Counted from the first letter of the stretch, positions 1-8,978 are shown. The stretch: DNA of 64,000 nucleotides from Sphaerisporangium siamense (GCF_014205275.1 NZ_JACHND010000001.1:7068001-7132000), one strand, 5' to 3'. Numbers and translations: made by a program. The notes: generated by a model not told the origin, from the sequence alone.

Positions 1-106
1 CGGTGGCCGCCTGCAGGGTCACCGCGGCGGACGGCAGCGCGAACAGGGCGTCCAGGTCGGGTTTGGCGGGTCTGCTGCGCCCGAGCAGCGCGTCCAGCCA
101 TCGCAC
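1..106 (-). CDS. pspAB: PspA-associated protein PspAB, N-terminal part only
   Basis: The minus-strand frame opens with a GTG at 106 and runs open to the window edge, so only about 35 residues are visible. They read VRWLDALLGRSRP followed by KPDLDALFALPSAAVTLQAA, which I recognise as the N-terminus of the actinobacterial PspAB family. The start lies 4 bp after the htpX stop, so it is the last gene of the pspA-pspAA-htpX-pspAB operon. PspAB is a soluble partner of the PspA membrane-stress system; its biochemical role is not established. The identification rests on this short stretch plus the operon position. The rest of the gene is outside the window. Confidence 0.75.
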   Translation of the reverse strand, partial: MRWLDALLGRSRPAKPDLDALFALPSAAVTLQAAT

Positions 107-110
107 CGGC

Positions 111-1022
111 TCAGGCCCCCCGTCCGAGCTGTGCGGAGATGCGGCTGAGCTGGTCCAGGCGGCGCTCCAGCGGCGGGTGGGTGGCGAACAGGGTGGCCAG
201 GCTCGCGCCGGCGCTCCTGCCCGACAGGGCCGGGGCGAAGAAGAACGCGTTGAAGGGCTGGGCCTCGCGCAGGTCGCGGGTCGGGATGCGCGACATGTCG
301 CCGGTGACCTTGACCAGGGCGCTGGCCAGGGCGGAGGGGCGCTGGGTGAGCAGGGCGCCCGCCCGGTCGGCCGACAGCTCGCGGTAGCGCGACAGCGCGC
401 GGGTGAGCAGGAAGCTGACGGCGTACACGATCAGCGAGACGAGCATGATGATGAGCCCGATCGGCGGGCCGTTGTTGTTGCCCCGGTCGCGGCCGAGGCC
501 GCTGTAGAGGGCGAAGCGGGTCATCAGGCCGGCGACGACGCCGAGGAACGAGGCGATGGTCATCACGGCGACGTCGCGGTGCGCCACGTGCGACATCTCG
601 TGGGCGATGACGCCTTCGAGTTCCAGAGGGTCGAGCCGCCGCAGCAGGCCGGTGGTGACGCAGACGACCGCGTGCTTCTGGTCGCGGCCGGTGGCGAAGG
701 CGTTCGGCACGTCGCTGTCGGCGATGGCGACCCGCGGCTTGGGGGTGTTGGAGATCACGCTCAGCCGGTCGACGACCCCGTGCAGCTCCGGTGCCTCCTG
801 CGGGGAGACCTCCCTGCCGTGCATCGCGAACAACGCGATCCTGTCGGAGAGGAAGTACTGGACCAGCAGGAGGCCACCGGCGAGAACGAGGACGACGATC
901 GCCCGGACCCCCACGGCGATCAGCGCGCCCACGAAGGCGACGTAGAGCAGGCCGAGCAGGAACATGGTGACGACCATGCGCACGGTCAGTCCCCGGTCGG
1001 GGGCGTACCGGGTTTGAGTCAT
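111..1022 (-). CDS. htpX: HtpX-type membrane zinc metalloprotease (M48)
   Basis: This 303-residue M48 peptidase degrades misfolded or damaged membrane proteins. The zinc motif HEMSH lies at residues 141-145 inside VIAHEMSHVAHRD, with the third ligand expected in the later RELSADRAG segment. Two hydrophobic segments occupy roughly residues 15-58 and two more lie around 153-205, placing the catalytic site at the cytoplasmic face. Length fits the family (about 290-310). It sits 9 bp downstream of pspAA and 4 bp upstream of pspAB on the same strand, so it is co-transcribed with the PspA stress genes. That context suggests it clears damaged membrane proteins when PspA is induced; the link is inferred from the operon. 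Confidence 0.93.
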   Translation of the reverse strand: MTQTRYAPDRGLTVRMVVTMFLLGLLYVAFVGALIAVGVRAIVVLVLAGGLLLVQYFLSDRIALFAMHGREVSPQEAPELHGVVDRLSVISNTPKPRVAIADSDVPNAFATGRDQKHAVVCVTTGLLRRLDPLELEGVIAHEMSHVAHRDVAVMTIASFLGVVAGLMTRFALYSGLGRDRGNNNGPPIGLIIMLVSLIVYAVSFLLTRALSRYRELSADRAGALLTQRPSALASALVKVTGDMSRIPTRDLREAQPFNAFFFAPALSGRSAGASLATLFATHPPLERRLDQLSRISAQLGRGA

Positions 1023-1031
1023 ATGCCCAAA

Positions 1032-1310
1032 CTATCCCGGGATGAGACCCGAATCCCCAAGCATTCCCCTCACTTCGTCGATCGAAGCGTCAGAGGGAGG
1101 CAAAATCAGCTCGGACGGCTCCAGCGCGTCGTCGGGGAGCGGCTTGCCGAGCTGGCGCACCTTGTCCAGCAGCGCGTGGAGCTTGGAGCGGAACTCGGTC
1201 TCGTCATCGGTCTCGATGGCCGCTTCCAGCTCGGTGTCCAGGGCGTTGAGCACGTCGATGTCGCCCTCGGCGATCTGGACCTGCCCCTCCCCCATGATGC
1301 GGACGATCAC
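1032..1310 (-). CDS. pspAA: PspA-associated protein PspAA
   Basis: A 92-residue acidic cytosolic protein beginning MIVRIMGEGQVQIAEGD, which matches the PspAA family found beside PspA in actinobacteria and cyanobacteria. It has no signal peptide or membrane segment. The GTG start at 1310 overlaps the pspA stop in a GTGA arrangement, implying translational coupling so that the two are made together. PspAA is thought to modulate or stabilise PspA assembly; no enzymatic motif is visible. The next gene, htpX, follows after 9 bp. Length and sequence are typical of the family. Confidence 0.88.
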   Translation of the reverse strand: MIVRIMGEGQVQIAEGDIDVLNALDTELEAAIETDDETEFRSKLHALLDKVRQLGKPLPDDALEPSELILPPSDASIDEVRGMLGDSGLIPG

Positions 1311-2122
1311 AAGCCCTCCCCAGGCTGGCGGTACTGCTGGGTGTGCTGGGTGGGGGCCTGCTGCGGAGCCGCCTGCTGCTGGTTCTGCGGGCCGGACTCG
1401 ATCGCGTCACGCGGCGCCGGGCCCTGGCCGAGCTCCGCCTTCATGCGGGCGAGCTCCAGCTCGACGTCGTGGCCGCCGCCCATGCGGTCGAGCTCGGCCT
1501 GGATGTCGTCGCCGCGCTGGCCGCTGAAGTCGTCCAGCGCACCGCTGGCCAGCAGCTCGTCGATCGCGCCGGCGCGCGCCTGCATCTGGGCGGTCTTGTC
1601 CTCGGCGCGCTGGATCGCCAGACCCACGTCGCCCATCTCTTCGGAGATGCCGGAGAACGCCTCGTTGATGCGCGTCTGCGCCTCGGCGGCGGTGTACGTC
1701 GCCTTGATGGTCTCCTTCCGGTGACGGAAAGAGTCGACCTTGGTCTGGAGGCGCTGGCTCGCGAGGGTGAGCTTCTCCTCCTCACCCTGGAGGTTGTTGT
1801 GCTGCACCTGCAGGTCGGCGATCTGGGTCTGCAGCGCCGACCGGCGGCTCAGCGCCTCGCGCGCCAGGTCCTCACGGCCGACGCTCAGCGCCTTGCGGCC
1901 CTGGTCCTCCAGCTTGTTCGACTGCTGCTGGATCTGGTTGATCTGCAGTTCCACCCGCTTGCGCGAGGTGGCGACGTCGGCCACACCCCGGCGAACCTTC
2001 TGCAAGAGCTCAAGCTGCCGCTGATAGGAGTAGTCGAGGGTCTCGCGCGGATCCTCCATCTTGTCCAAGGCTTTGTTCGCCTTGGACTTGAAGATCATGG
2101 AAAGTCTCTTCATCACGCTCAT
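1307..2122 (-). CDS. pspA: PspA/IM30 family membrane-stress protein
   Basis: PspA is a peripheral membrane protein that forms helical assemblies stabilising the cytoplasmic membrane when it is damaged. The 271-residue product starts MSVMKRLSMIFKSKANKALD, the N-terminal amphipathic helix that binds membrane, and is then almost entirely charged coiled coil to about residue 225, followed by a Gln/Pro-rich tail. I chose the ATG at 2122 because an AGAAGGGGA ribosome site lies about 12 bases upstream; an ATG at 2113 is the alternative. The frame is open about 130 bp further upstream, but that segment is unlike PspA. It heads the pspA-pspAA-htpX-pspAB operon. Divergent from the DUF3043 gene, with 232 bp between them. 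Confidence 0.93.
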   Translation of the reverse strand: MSVMKRLSMIFKSKANKALDKMEDPRETLDYSYQRQLELLQKVRRGVADVATSRKRVELQINQIQQQSNKLEDQGRKALSVGREDLAREALSRRSALQTQIADLQVQHNNLQGEEEKLTLASQRLQTKVDSFRHRKETIKATYTAAEAQTRINEAFSGISEEMGDVGLAIQRAEDKTAQMQARAGAIDELLASGALDDFSGQRGDDIQAELDRMGGGHDVELELARMKAELGQGPAPRDAIESGPQNQQQAAPQQAPTQHTQQYRQPGEGL

Positions 2123-2342
2123 GCGCGTTGGCCGTCCCCTTCTAGGTAGTGCTGTGCCTATACTCCCGCTCGACGCGACGCTCGCCGGCCGTATGCTCGC
2201 TGCGCTGGCATTCCGTGCTCCTCGCGCCCACTCGCAACTCCATAGGCTGCCCACTCATCGTCGGCCCCCGATTATCGCGGCAAAGTCGCCTAGGTCCACC
2301 CTACGCATAACGCACGAGGGCGTCATTAAGTTGCACCGCCGG

Positions 2343-2348
2343 TAGGCT
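2343..2348 (+). promoter_or_regulatory. -10 box of a leaderless promoter (DUF3043 gene)
   Basis: TAGGCT ends six bases before the GTG start at 2355 and no ribosome site is present. This spacing puts transcription start on the start codon. No convincing -35 hexamer is seen. Confidence 0.55.
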
Positions 2349-2354
2349 GACGTC

Positions 2355-2978
2355 GTGTTCCGACGTCGTACCGAGGCTCCCGCGGACGCCTCCGCCACCG
2401 CGCCAGAAGAGACGCAGGCGAAGACCGCGGGGAAGGGCCGCCCCACTCCCAAGCGCCGCGAGGCCCAAGGCCGCCGCCGCTCGCCGGTGACCGCCCCCAC
2501 CAACCGCAAACAGGCCTACCGGCAGGCGCGCGAGCGCCAGGCCGCCGAGCGCGTCCGCGCCCGCGAGGGCATGTTGCGAGGCGACGACCGCTACCTTCCC
2601 GTGCGCGACCGGGGTCAGACCCGCAAGTTCGCCCGCGAATGGGTCGACTCCCGGCGGACGGTGAGCCAATACTTCCTGCCCATCTCGCTGCTCCTGCTGG
2701 TCGTCCTGTGGACGATCCCGATGCTCGGCGGGCAGACGGGCATGCTGCTCTACTCCTACGCCATCACGATCCTGTGGCCCGCGATGATCGTCGTGGTGGC
2801 CCTGAGCGGGTTCTGGGTGGCGCGGCGCGTCAAGAAGGAGGCGGGCGAGAAGTACCCGGACGAGAGCCTCAAGGGCGTCGGCTTCTACGCCGCGATGCGC
2901 GCGATGCAGATCCGCCGGCTGCGCTTCCCGCCGCCGACCGTGCTGCCGGGCGGCAGACCGGTCCCGCCGAAGAAGTGA
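2355..2978 (+). CDS. DUF3043 family membrane protein
   Basis: A 207-residue protein with a long, basic, Arg/Ala-rich N-terminal half (residues 1-103), two transmembrane helices at about 106-125 and 131-156, and a basic C-terminal tail ending PPKK. This is the DUF3043 layout, common in actinobacteria and of unknown function. Both termini are predicted cytosolic. The strongly positive N-terminal region could bind nucleic acid or acidic phospholipid, but no known motif supports a choice. It is transcribed away from pspA and appears to be a single-gene unit with a leaderless GTG start. Confidence 0.85.
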   Translation: MFRRRTEAPADASATAPEETQAKTAGKGRPTPKRREAQGRRRSPVTAPTNRKQAYRQARERQAAERVRAREGMLRGDDRYLPVRDRGQTRKFAREWVDSRRTVSQYFLPISLLLLVVLWTIPMLGGQTGMLLYSYAITILWPAMIVVVALSGFWVARRVKKEAGEKYPDESLKGVGFYAAMRAMQIRRLRFPPPTVLPGGRPVPPKK

Positions 2979-3046
2979 CGTCCTGGCGGTGACGCCGTGC
3001 CGTGGGGGGCTCTCCACCGGCTCACGGCGGCCTCGCCATGGGTCGT

Positions 3047-3052
3047 TAAGGT
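3047..3052 (+). promoter_or_regulatory. -10 box of a leaderless promoter (aldo/keto reductase)
   Basis: TAAGGT is separated by six bases from the ATG at 3059, with no Shine-Dalgarno sequence between, consistent with a leaderless transcript. Confidence 0.5.
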
Positions 3053-3058
3053 CGGAGT

Positions 3059-4057
<999 letters not shown>

Positions 4058-4144
4058 TCCCCGCCCCGCCCCCTGTCCCACCGGTCGCTCCACATCATTG
4101 CGGTCACACCGGCACCGGGTAAAGGCGGGGGGCGCGCGGCCCTC

Positions 4145-4351
4145 TCACTCGACGCGCAACGACATTCCCGCGTACTCGACCTTGTCGTCCTCCAGCAGCG
4201 TGACCTGCTCGATCCCGGAAGTCAGCAGCGTCCGCCAGTTCTCCCCGAGCCATGACTCCGCGTCGGCCTGGCTGGGAAAGATCTCGCGCGGAAGCGGGCC
4301 GTCCGTAACCTCGCCGCCGTTCGCGTTTTCATATCGCCAGCGCCAAGTCAT
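4145..4351 (-). CDS. Small conserved actinobacterial protein
   Basis: A 68-residue acidic protein starting MTWRWRYENANGGEV and containing the segment FPSQADAESWLGENWRTLL. I recognise this as a widespread small actinobacterial protein with no assigned function; it has no membrane helix, cysteine or enzymatic motif. The conserved Trp-rich N-terminus and the QADAES-W-G-E-W block are the family signature as I remember it. It is convergent with the aldo/keto reductase and divergent from cobU, so it is a monocistronic unit. The function is unknown. Confidence 0.75.
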   Translation of the reverse strand: MTWRWRYENANGGEVTDGPLPREIFPSQADAESWLGENWRTLLTSGIEQVTLLEDDKVEYAGMSLRVE

Positions 4352-4624
4352 GCCATACGCTCCTTTTCGCGGGATCGCCCAATACCCTCACCATGGTTGT
4401 GCGAACCCTACCTCCTGGAGTGTGCCGCAGATCTTGCCGCCGGGCGCGGGCCAGGCCAGGATGCCCGGGGCTGTCCGTCCCGCTTCGCTCCCTTCGAACG
4501 ATGGAGGCCGTCCCATGCCGCCCACGCCCCGTCCTCCGGCGCCCGGACCCGCGACGGCGGCGGCCACGGTCTTCTCCTGGTTCTCCCGGTCGGCCCGGTT
4601 CCTCCCGTCCTCGTGCGGGGCCTG

Positions 4625-5728
4625 GTGAAGGTCCTGCTGTCCGGCACGGCCGGTCCCTACGGCTGGCCGGAGCCCGGCTGCGGCTGCGCCTCCTGCGGCC
4701 GGCTGCCCGCCGGGCACCGCCTGCCCACGGCCGTGGTGCTGGACGACGCGGTGCGCCTCGCGCCGCCCGCCGGACTCGCCCTCGCCCCTCCGGCGACGCT
4801 CCCCAAGGGCTACCGCATGACCGTCACCCCGGACGGCTACGCGGTCAGCGGGCCCGACCGCGGCCGCGTGCTGCACGCGGCGCCGCCGGGCGGCCACGCG
4901 GGCGAGCCCTCGCCGAGCTGGGCGGAGGACGCCTACGACCTGGTGCTCATCGACCTGCTCGACCGTCCGCAGCGCCTCGGCGACCTGCGCCGCCGCGGCC
5001 TGGTGACGGACAGGACGCGGGTGGTCGCCGTCGGCCTGGACCACCGGGCGCCCTCGGAGGCCGAGCTGTTCAGACGCCTGGCGTTCTGGGGCGCCGAGGC
5101 CGTCGCCGACGGCACGACGCTGGACACCAGGCGTCCCGCGCCCGCCCGCGCGCCCGCGCCCAAGCGGGTGCTGGTGCTCGGCGGCGCGCGCTCGGGCAAG
5201 TCGGAGGAGGCGGAGACCCGGCTGATCGCCGAGCCCGACGTCACCTACGTGGCCACCGGGCCCACGGGCAGGCTCGACGAGGACTGGCTGGCCCGGGTGC
5301 GCGCCCACCGGGCCCGCCGCCCGCCGTACTGGACGACGATCGAGACCACCGAGCTGGAGGCCCTGCTCAGGTCGGAGTCGGGGCCGCTGCTCGTCGACGG
5401 GATCGGCACCTGGCTGGCCGCCGTCTTCGACGCGTGCGGCGCCTGGGACGACCCCGCGCACGACCGTCCGCGCGGGCGCAAGCCGGGACGCTTCGGCACG
5501 GCGCTGGACGCGGTGGCGGCGCGGTGCGACGAGCTGGTGGCGGCGTGGCGGCGGACCCGGGCGCAGGTGGTGGCGGTCAGCGACGAGGTGGGGCTGAGCG
5601 TGGTGCCCGCGACCGCCGCCGGGCGGGTGTTCCGCGACGCGCTCGGCCGGCTCAACCGGGGGCTGGCCGAGGAGTCGGAGGAGGCCCTGCTGGTCGTGGC
5701 CGGCCGCGTCCTTCCCCTGCCGATCTGA
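4625..5728 (+). CDS. cobU: Adenosylcobinamide kinase / adenosylcobinamide-phosphate guanylyltransferase with N-terminal Cys-rich extension
   Basis: CobU phosphorylates adenosylcobinamide and adds GMP, making the activated corrin for cobalamin assembly. The CobU domain begins near residue 183 with VLVLGGARSGKS (P-loop), followed by RVRAHRARRPPYWTTIE (guanylylated His region) and DGIGTWLAAVFD. The first 180 residues carry GCGCASC (Cys19, Cys21, Cys24), a metal-site remnant like that in metallo-beta-lactamase/PqqB-type proteins; fusions of this kind occur in actinobacterial CobU. I chose the GTG at 4625 because homology starts there; the open frame extends back to 4397 with no recognisable sequence. 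cobS follows 90 bp downstream. No cobalamin riboswitch was recognised upstream. Confidence 0.85.
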   Translation: MKVLLSGTAGPYGWPEPGCGCASCGRLPAGHRLPTAVVLDDAVRLAPPAGLALAPPATLPKGYRMTVTPDGYAVSGPDRGRVLHAAPPGGHAGEPSPSWAEDAYDLVLIDLLDRPQRLGDLRRRGLVTDRTRVVAVGLDHRAPSEAELFRRLAFWGAEAVADGTTLDTRRPAPARAPAPKRVLVLGGARSGKSEEAETRLIAEPDVTYVATGPTGRLDEDWLARVRAHRARRPPYWTTIETTELEALLRSESGPLLVDGIGTWLAAVFDACGAWDDPAHDRPRGRKPGRFGTALDAVAARCDELVAAWRRTRAQVVAVSDEVGLSVVPATAAGRVFRDALGRLNRGLAEESEEALLVVAGRVLPLPI

Positions 5729-5846
5729 CGTCCTGGAAGGCCGGCCGGGACGGTCCGCACCCTCGTCCCGGAACCGGCCGCCCCCTTGCCGATCTGAAGC
5801 CCTGGAGATTCAGCCGAGATGTCCGCACCCTTCGTCCCCGAGCCGA
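5714..5846 (+). repeat. Imperfect tandem duplication across the cobU-cobS junction
   Basis: Two copies of about 65 bp, offset by 68-69 bp: one covers the cobU stop (5714-5777), the other the cobS start (5782-5846). Both contain CCGATCTGA and then GTCCGCACCC. The second copy has the ATG of cobS, while the first has ACGG in its place. Confidence 0.7.
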
Positions 5847-6586
5847 TCGTCGCGGGGCTGCGCCTGGCCGTGGGCACCTTGAGCATCTGGCCCGCGGGGC
5901 TGCCGCGCGCCGACCGGGAGACCGCCGGGTGGGCCATGGCGCTCGCACCGCTGGTCGGCCTGCTCCTCGGCCTGGCGGCCGGGGCGGTGATGACGCTCGC
6001 CGGGCTGCTCGTCTCGCCGCTGCTCGCCGCCGTCGCCGGGGTGGCCACGCTGGCCGTGCTGACCCGCGGCCTGCACCTGGACGGCCTGGCCGACCTCGCC
6101 GACGGGCTCGGCAGCGGCCGGCCCGCCGCGCAGGCCCTGGAGATCATGAAGCGCTCGGACATCGGGCCGTTCGGCGTGGTCACGCTGGTGCTCACCGCGC
6201 TGGCGCAGGTCGCCGCCGCGGCCGAGGCGGGCCCCGCGGCGCTGGTGCTGGCCGGGATGACCGGGCGGCTGGCGGTCACGTGGGCCTGCGTGGCGGGCGT
6301 CCCCGCGGCGCGGCCCGGCGGCCTCGGGGCGATGGTCGCCGGCACCGTGCGGCAGACCTCGGCGATCTACGCGTCCGCCGCCGTGTCCGCGGCGGCCCTG
6401 GCGATCGGCCTGGTGGCGGAGCACCCGGTGATCTACCTGGTGGCCGCCGCGGCGGGGCTCGGCGCGGCCTGGGCGGTGCTGGCGCACGCGATCCGGCGGC
6501 TCGGCGGGATCACCGGCGACGTGCTCGGGGCCCTGGTCGAGGTGAGCGCCACGATCACGCTGGTCGTCTGCGCCGCCGCGCCCTGA
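5819..6586 (+). CDS. cobS: Adenosylcobinamide-GDP ribazoletransferase (cobalamin synthase)
   Basis: CobS joins adenosylcobinamide-GDP and alpha-ribazole (or its phosphate) in the membrane, the last assembly step of cobalamin. The 255-residue product has the family motif HLDGLADLADG at residues 87-97, whose acidic residues are thought to bind Mg2+, and five to six hydrophobic helices. Length matches the family (about 250). The ATG at 5819 lies within the second copy of the local duplication. It follows cobU, its immediate pathway predecessor, and the pair probably forms an operon for cobinamide salvage or completion of B12 synthesis. It ends 2 bp from the convergent CPBP gene. Confidence 0.93.
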   Translation: MSAPFVPEPIVAGLRLAVGTLSIWPAGLPRADRETAGWAMALAPLVGLLLGLAAGAVMTLAGLLVSPLLAAVAGVATLAVLTRGLHLDGLADLADGLGSGRPAAQALEIMKRSDIGPFGVVTLVLTALAQVAAAAEAGPAALVLAGMTGRLAVTWACVAGVPAARPGGLGAMVAGTVRQTSAIYASAAVSAAALAIGLVAEHPVIYLVAAAAGLGAAWAVLAHAIRRLGGITGDVLGALVEVSATITLVVCAAAP

Positions 6587-6588
6587 GC

Positions 6589-7494
6589 TCACGCCTGGGG
6601 AGGCACCGGCGCGGCCGGGACCGGCCGCCCGCGCAGGAGGACGATCGCCACGACCGCGAGCAGCACCCAGCCGACCACGCCGGTGATCCCCGCGAGCAGC
6701 AGGTCCGGCGGACGCGCCGCGTCGCCCAGCAGCAAGGGCAGTCCGCCCAGGGCGTTCAGCGTGCCGTGCCCGGCCACCGCGGGCCAGACGCTGCCCGACC
6801 GCAGGCGCAGCACACCGAGGAAGATGCCGAACAGGACACAGAAGACGACGAACACCGGGGCGGCCCACGGCCCGAGCTGGGCGTAGTTGTAGCCGCGCAG
6901 GGTGAGCGGCGCGTGCCACAGGCCCCAGATCACGCCGGAGACGATCAGCGCGCGGACGGCGCCCAGGGGCATCAGCCGGGGCAGCAGCCAGCCGCGCCAG
7001 CCGTACTCCTCCCCCAGGGACGGGATCGCGTTGAGCACCGGCCCGATGACCAGCCCTTGGACGACCTGGATCACCGCGAGCGTCCTGGGATCCAGCGGCA
7101 GGGACGTCCCTCCGGTGGCCGAGGCCAGCTCGCGGCGGAGGAGGCTCAGGCCGGACAGGTCCACGCTGAGCAGGCCGGTCGCGACGCTGACGCCGAGCGC
7201 GAGCAGGACCAGCAGCGCGGTGCCGCCCCAGCCGATCAGGACGAATCGCAGGCCGCGCCCGCGCGCCGGCCCGAGCGTGAGCCCCGTCGCGCGGGCCCAC
7301 TCCCGGAACGGGACGTCGCGATGGCGCAGGCGCCACACCGCGAGCACGGCCAGCGCCGGGGTGAACATCATCACGAAGCCGGTGACCGTGGTCAGCCCGG
7401 ACCGGCCGGTGATCCACAACGGCAGCGCGGCCAGCCACGACAGGCCGTAGGCGACGAGCAGGAAGACGGCGAGGTCGCCGGGACGGCGGCTCAT
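6589..7494 (-). CDS. CPBP family intramembrane metalloprotease
   Basis: A 301-residue polytopic membrane protein of the CAAX-protease/bacteriocin-processing (CPBP, Abi) family. Motif 1, EEYGWRG, is at residues 162-168; motif 2, WHAP, has its His at 194; the third motif lies in AVAGHGTLN. These supply the glutamate and histidine ligands of the intramembrane active site. The ATG at 7494 overlaps the preceding gene's stop (ATGA), so the two are coupled. It is the last gene of a GntR - DUF1648 - CPBP operon. The target is unknown; in such operons CPBP proteins may serve peptide processing or immunity to membrane-active peptides. Confidence 0.88.
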   Translation of the reverse strand: MSRRPGDLAVFLLVAYGLSWLAALPLWITGRSGLTTVTGFVMMFTPALAVLAVWRLRHRDVPFREWARATGLTLGPARGRGLRFVLIGWGGTALLVLLALGVSVATGLLSVDLSGLSLLRRELASATGGTSLPLDPRTLAVIQVVQGLVIGPVLNAIPSLGEEYGWRGWLLPRLMPLGAVRALIVSGVIWGLWHAPLTLRGYNYAQLGPWAAPVFVVFCVLFGIFLGVLRLRSGSVWPAVAGHGTLNALGGLPLLLGDAARPPDLLLAGITGVVGWVLLAVVAIVLLRGRPVPAAPVPPQA

Positions 7495-8486
7495 CGGACG
7501 CCGCTCCTGGCGACGAGGGCGTTGATCAGCGCGGCCCCGCGATGGGCGTCGTCGACGGTCACGGCCAGCTCGCCGCCCGAGTGGTAGCGGACGATCAGGC
7601 ACTCGCCGCCCCTGATCATGATCGTCGCCATGCCGGGCAGCCCGCGGAAACCCCAGCCGCCCACCTCGAACGGGCCCTTCACCTCGACCCGGGCGCTCTC
7701 GATCCTGCCGAGCGGCACCGTGCGCCTGGGGCGGCCGAACGGGCCGAACGAGATCACCATGGCCTCGTCGCCGACGCGCACCCCGACCGTGGACACCCCG
7801 AGCATCGCCAGCCCGGCGATCGTCAGCCCGATCGCCGTGCTCTCCAGGCCGCTCGGCCCGAGCGTCGTGCGCGTGAGGGCGAGCAGCAGGGCCGCGGCCA
7901 GCGCCGCGACGCCGCCGATCGCCGCGCCGGCGTTCCTGGCCGAGGACACCCACACCGCGCGCTGCCCGCTCCTGAGGGGCAGGGGGACGGCGGGCCGCGC
8001 GGCGGGCTCCGGCTCCGCGCCGCCGGCGCCCGCCGAGGCGATCAGCACGCCGAGCACGCCCGCGGCGATCGCGGCGGCGGGGACCAGGACGACGCGCCAC
8101 CCGAGCGGCGCCGCGTCGCGCCAGTCCAGGGTGCCGAGGTTGGCGGCGAGCGTCGCCCACTGCTGGGCCAGCAGGAAAACCGCCCCGCCCGCGAACAGTC
8201 CCCCGGCCGCGCGCACGCGGGTCGCCGCCGCCGCGCCCCTCGCCTCGGCGCCGAGGCGCAGGACGCCGCGGGCGACGCACGCCACGAGCAGCGCCCACAG
8301 CGCGGCCTCCATGGCGAACCACGCCCAGAAGGACATCGAGCCGTCCGGCGCGCCGGACACCTCCCAGTGGGTGGCGAGCGGGTCGGGCAGCCGGCCTCTC
8401 AGCACGAGGGGGCCGGCCACCAGGACCACGGTGACGAGGACCGCCCATCCGGCCGAGAGCCGCGCGAGCCACGGACGCCCGCTCAT
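7491..8486 (-). CDS. DUF1648 domain membrane protein
   Basis: A 331-residue integral membrane protein. The DUF1648 signature LPDPLATHWEVSGAPDG is at residues 33-49, directly after the first transmembrane helix; further helices lie near 52-75, 92-110, 129-150, 187-205 and 215-235. The C-terminal 100 residues form a soluble beta-rich domain (VRVGDEAMVISFGPFGRPRRTVPLGRIESARVE) resembling bacterial PH-like domains. DUF1648 is shared with SdpI, the immunity protein for the SDP killing peptide, which supports an envelope role here. It starts and ends in ATGA overlaps with the GntR gene and the CPBP gene, so all three are translationally coupled. Confidence 0.82.
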   Translation of the reverse strand: MSGRPWLARLSAGWAVLVTVVLVAGPLVLRGRLPDPLATHWEVSGAPDGSMSFWAWFAMEAALWALLVACVARGVLRLGAEARGAAAATRVRAAGGLFAGGAVFLLAQQWATLAANLGTLDWRDAAPLGWRVVLVPAAAIAAGVLGVLIASAGAGGAEPEPAARPAVPLPLRSGQRAVWVSSARNAGAAIGGVAALAAALLLALTRTTLGPSGLESTAIGLTIAGLAMLGVSTVGVRVGDEAMVISFGPFGRPRRTVPLGRIESARVEVKGPFEVGGWGFRGLPGMATIMIRGGECLIVRYHSGGELAVTVDDAHRGAALINALVARSGVR

Positions 8487-8830
8487 GACGATGTCCTGAT
8501 CATCTCGATGACCTCCTCGGGGCCGAGGCCGTACAACCGCGCCTCCTCCAGCAGTTCCCGCGTCCTTCGCATGACGAGTTCACGGGCGTCGGGCGGGCGC
8601 AGGACGGACACGCCGCGGCCTCTGCGGAACTCCAGCACCCCCTCGTCGCGCAGGTCGCGCAGCGCGCGCAGCACCGTGTTGGCGTTGACGCCGAGCGCGG
8701 CGGCGAGCTGGCGCGCCGACGGCAGGCGCTGCCCGGGGGTGACGACGCCCGAGGCGACGGCCTGCCTGACGGCCGCGGCGACCTGCTCGTGCAGCGGCCG
8801 GGGGTCGTTCAGGTCCAGGGTGAGTAACAT
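8483..8830 (-). CDS. GntR family regulator, YtrA subfamily
   Basis: A 115-residue DNA-binding protein: winged helix at about residues 10-75 (PLHEQVAAAVRQAV, then PSARQLAAALGVNANTVLRAL), followed by a short dimerisation helix (ELVMRRTRELLEEARLYGLG) instead of a ligand domain. This is the YtrA type, which usually represses membrane-transport or envelope operons it heads. Homology starts at MLLTLDL, so I take the ATG at 8830; a GTG at 8842 would add four residues. Two matching inverted repeats (8831-8851 and 8875-8895) lie at and upstream of the start, the first overlapping the likely promoter, so autorepression is expected. Confidence 0.88.
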   Translation of the reverse strand: MLLTLDLNDPRPLHEQVAAAVRQAVASGVVTPGQRLPSARQLAAALGVNANTVLRALRDLRDEGVLEFRRGRGVSVLRPPDARELVMRRTRELLEEARLYGLGPEEVIEMIRTSS

Positions 8831-8851
8831 GGTGCTAGCCACATTAGCACT
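8831..8851. promoter_or_regulatory. Operator 1 for the YtrA/GntR regulator
   Basis: Inverted repeat GGTGCTA-N7-TAGCACT directly abutting the regulator's ATG on the minus strand. It would block the promoter or start region when bound. Confidence 0.65.
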
Positions 8852-8874
8852 ATCTGCCCGGTATCAGCAGGGAT

Positions 8875-8895
8875 GGTGCTACTGCGAGTGGCACC
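8875..8895. promoter_or_regulatory. Operator 2 for the YtrA/GntR regulator
   Basis: GGTGCTA-N7-TGGCACC, the same architecture as operator 1, with centres 44 bp apart (about four helical turns). The same face of the helix would be occupied. Confidence 0.62.
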
Positions 8896-8964
8896 ATCGG
8901 CGTCGCCGCAGGTGAACGAATTCGTAGGACGAACCCTCGTTTATGCGTACGCGGCGTGCAGGAC

Positions 8965-8970
8965 TAGCAT
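8965..8970 (+). promoter_or_regulatory. -10 box, leaderless promoter of pepA
   Basis: TAGCAT, eight bases before the GTG start at 8979, with no ribosome site. Confidence 0.45.
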
Positions 8971-8978
8971 CGGCCTAC

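Noticed and set aside
4352-4624. Possible cobalamin riboswitch upstream of cobU
   Set aside because: No B12 box or matching core was found on either strand.
4393-7587. A 1064-codon open frame on the plus strand
   Set aside because: It overlaps cobU and cobS, whose frames are clear, and its sequence is Arg/Pro/Gly-rich with no domain. It is a GC-bias shadow.
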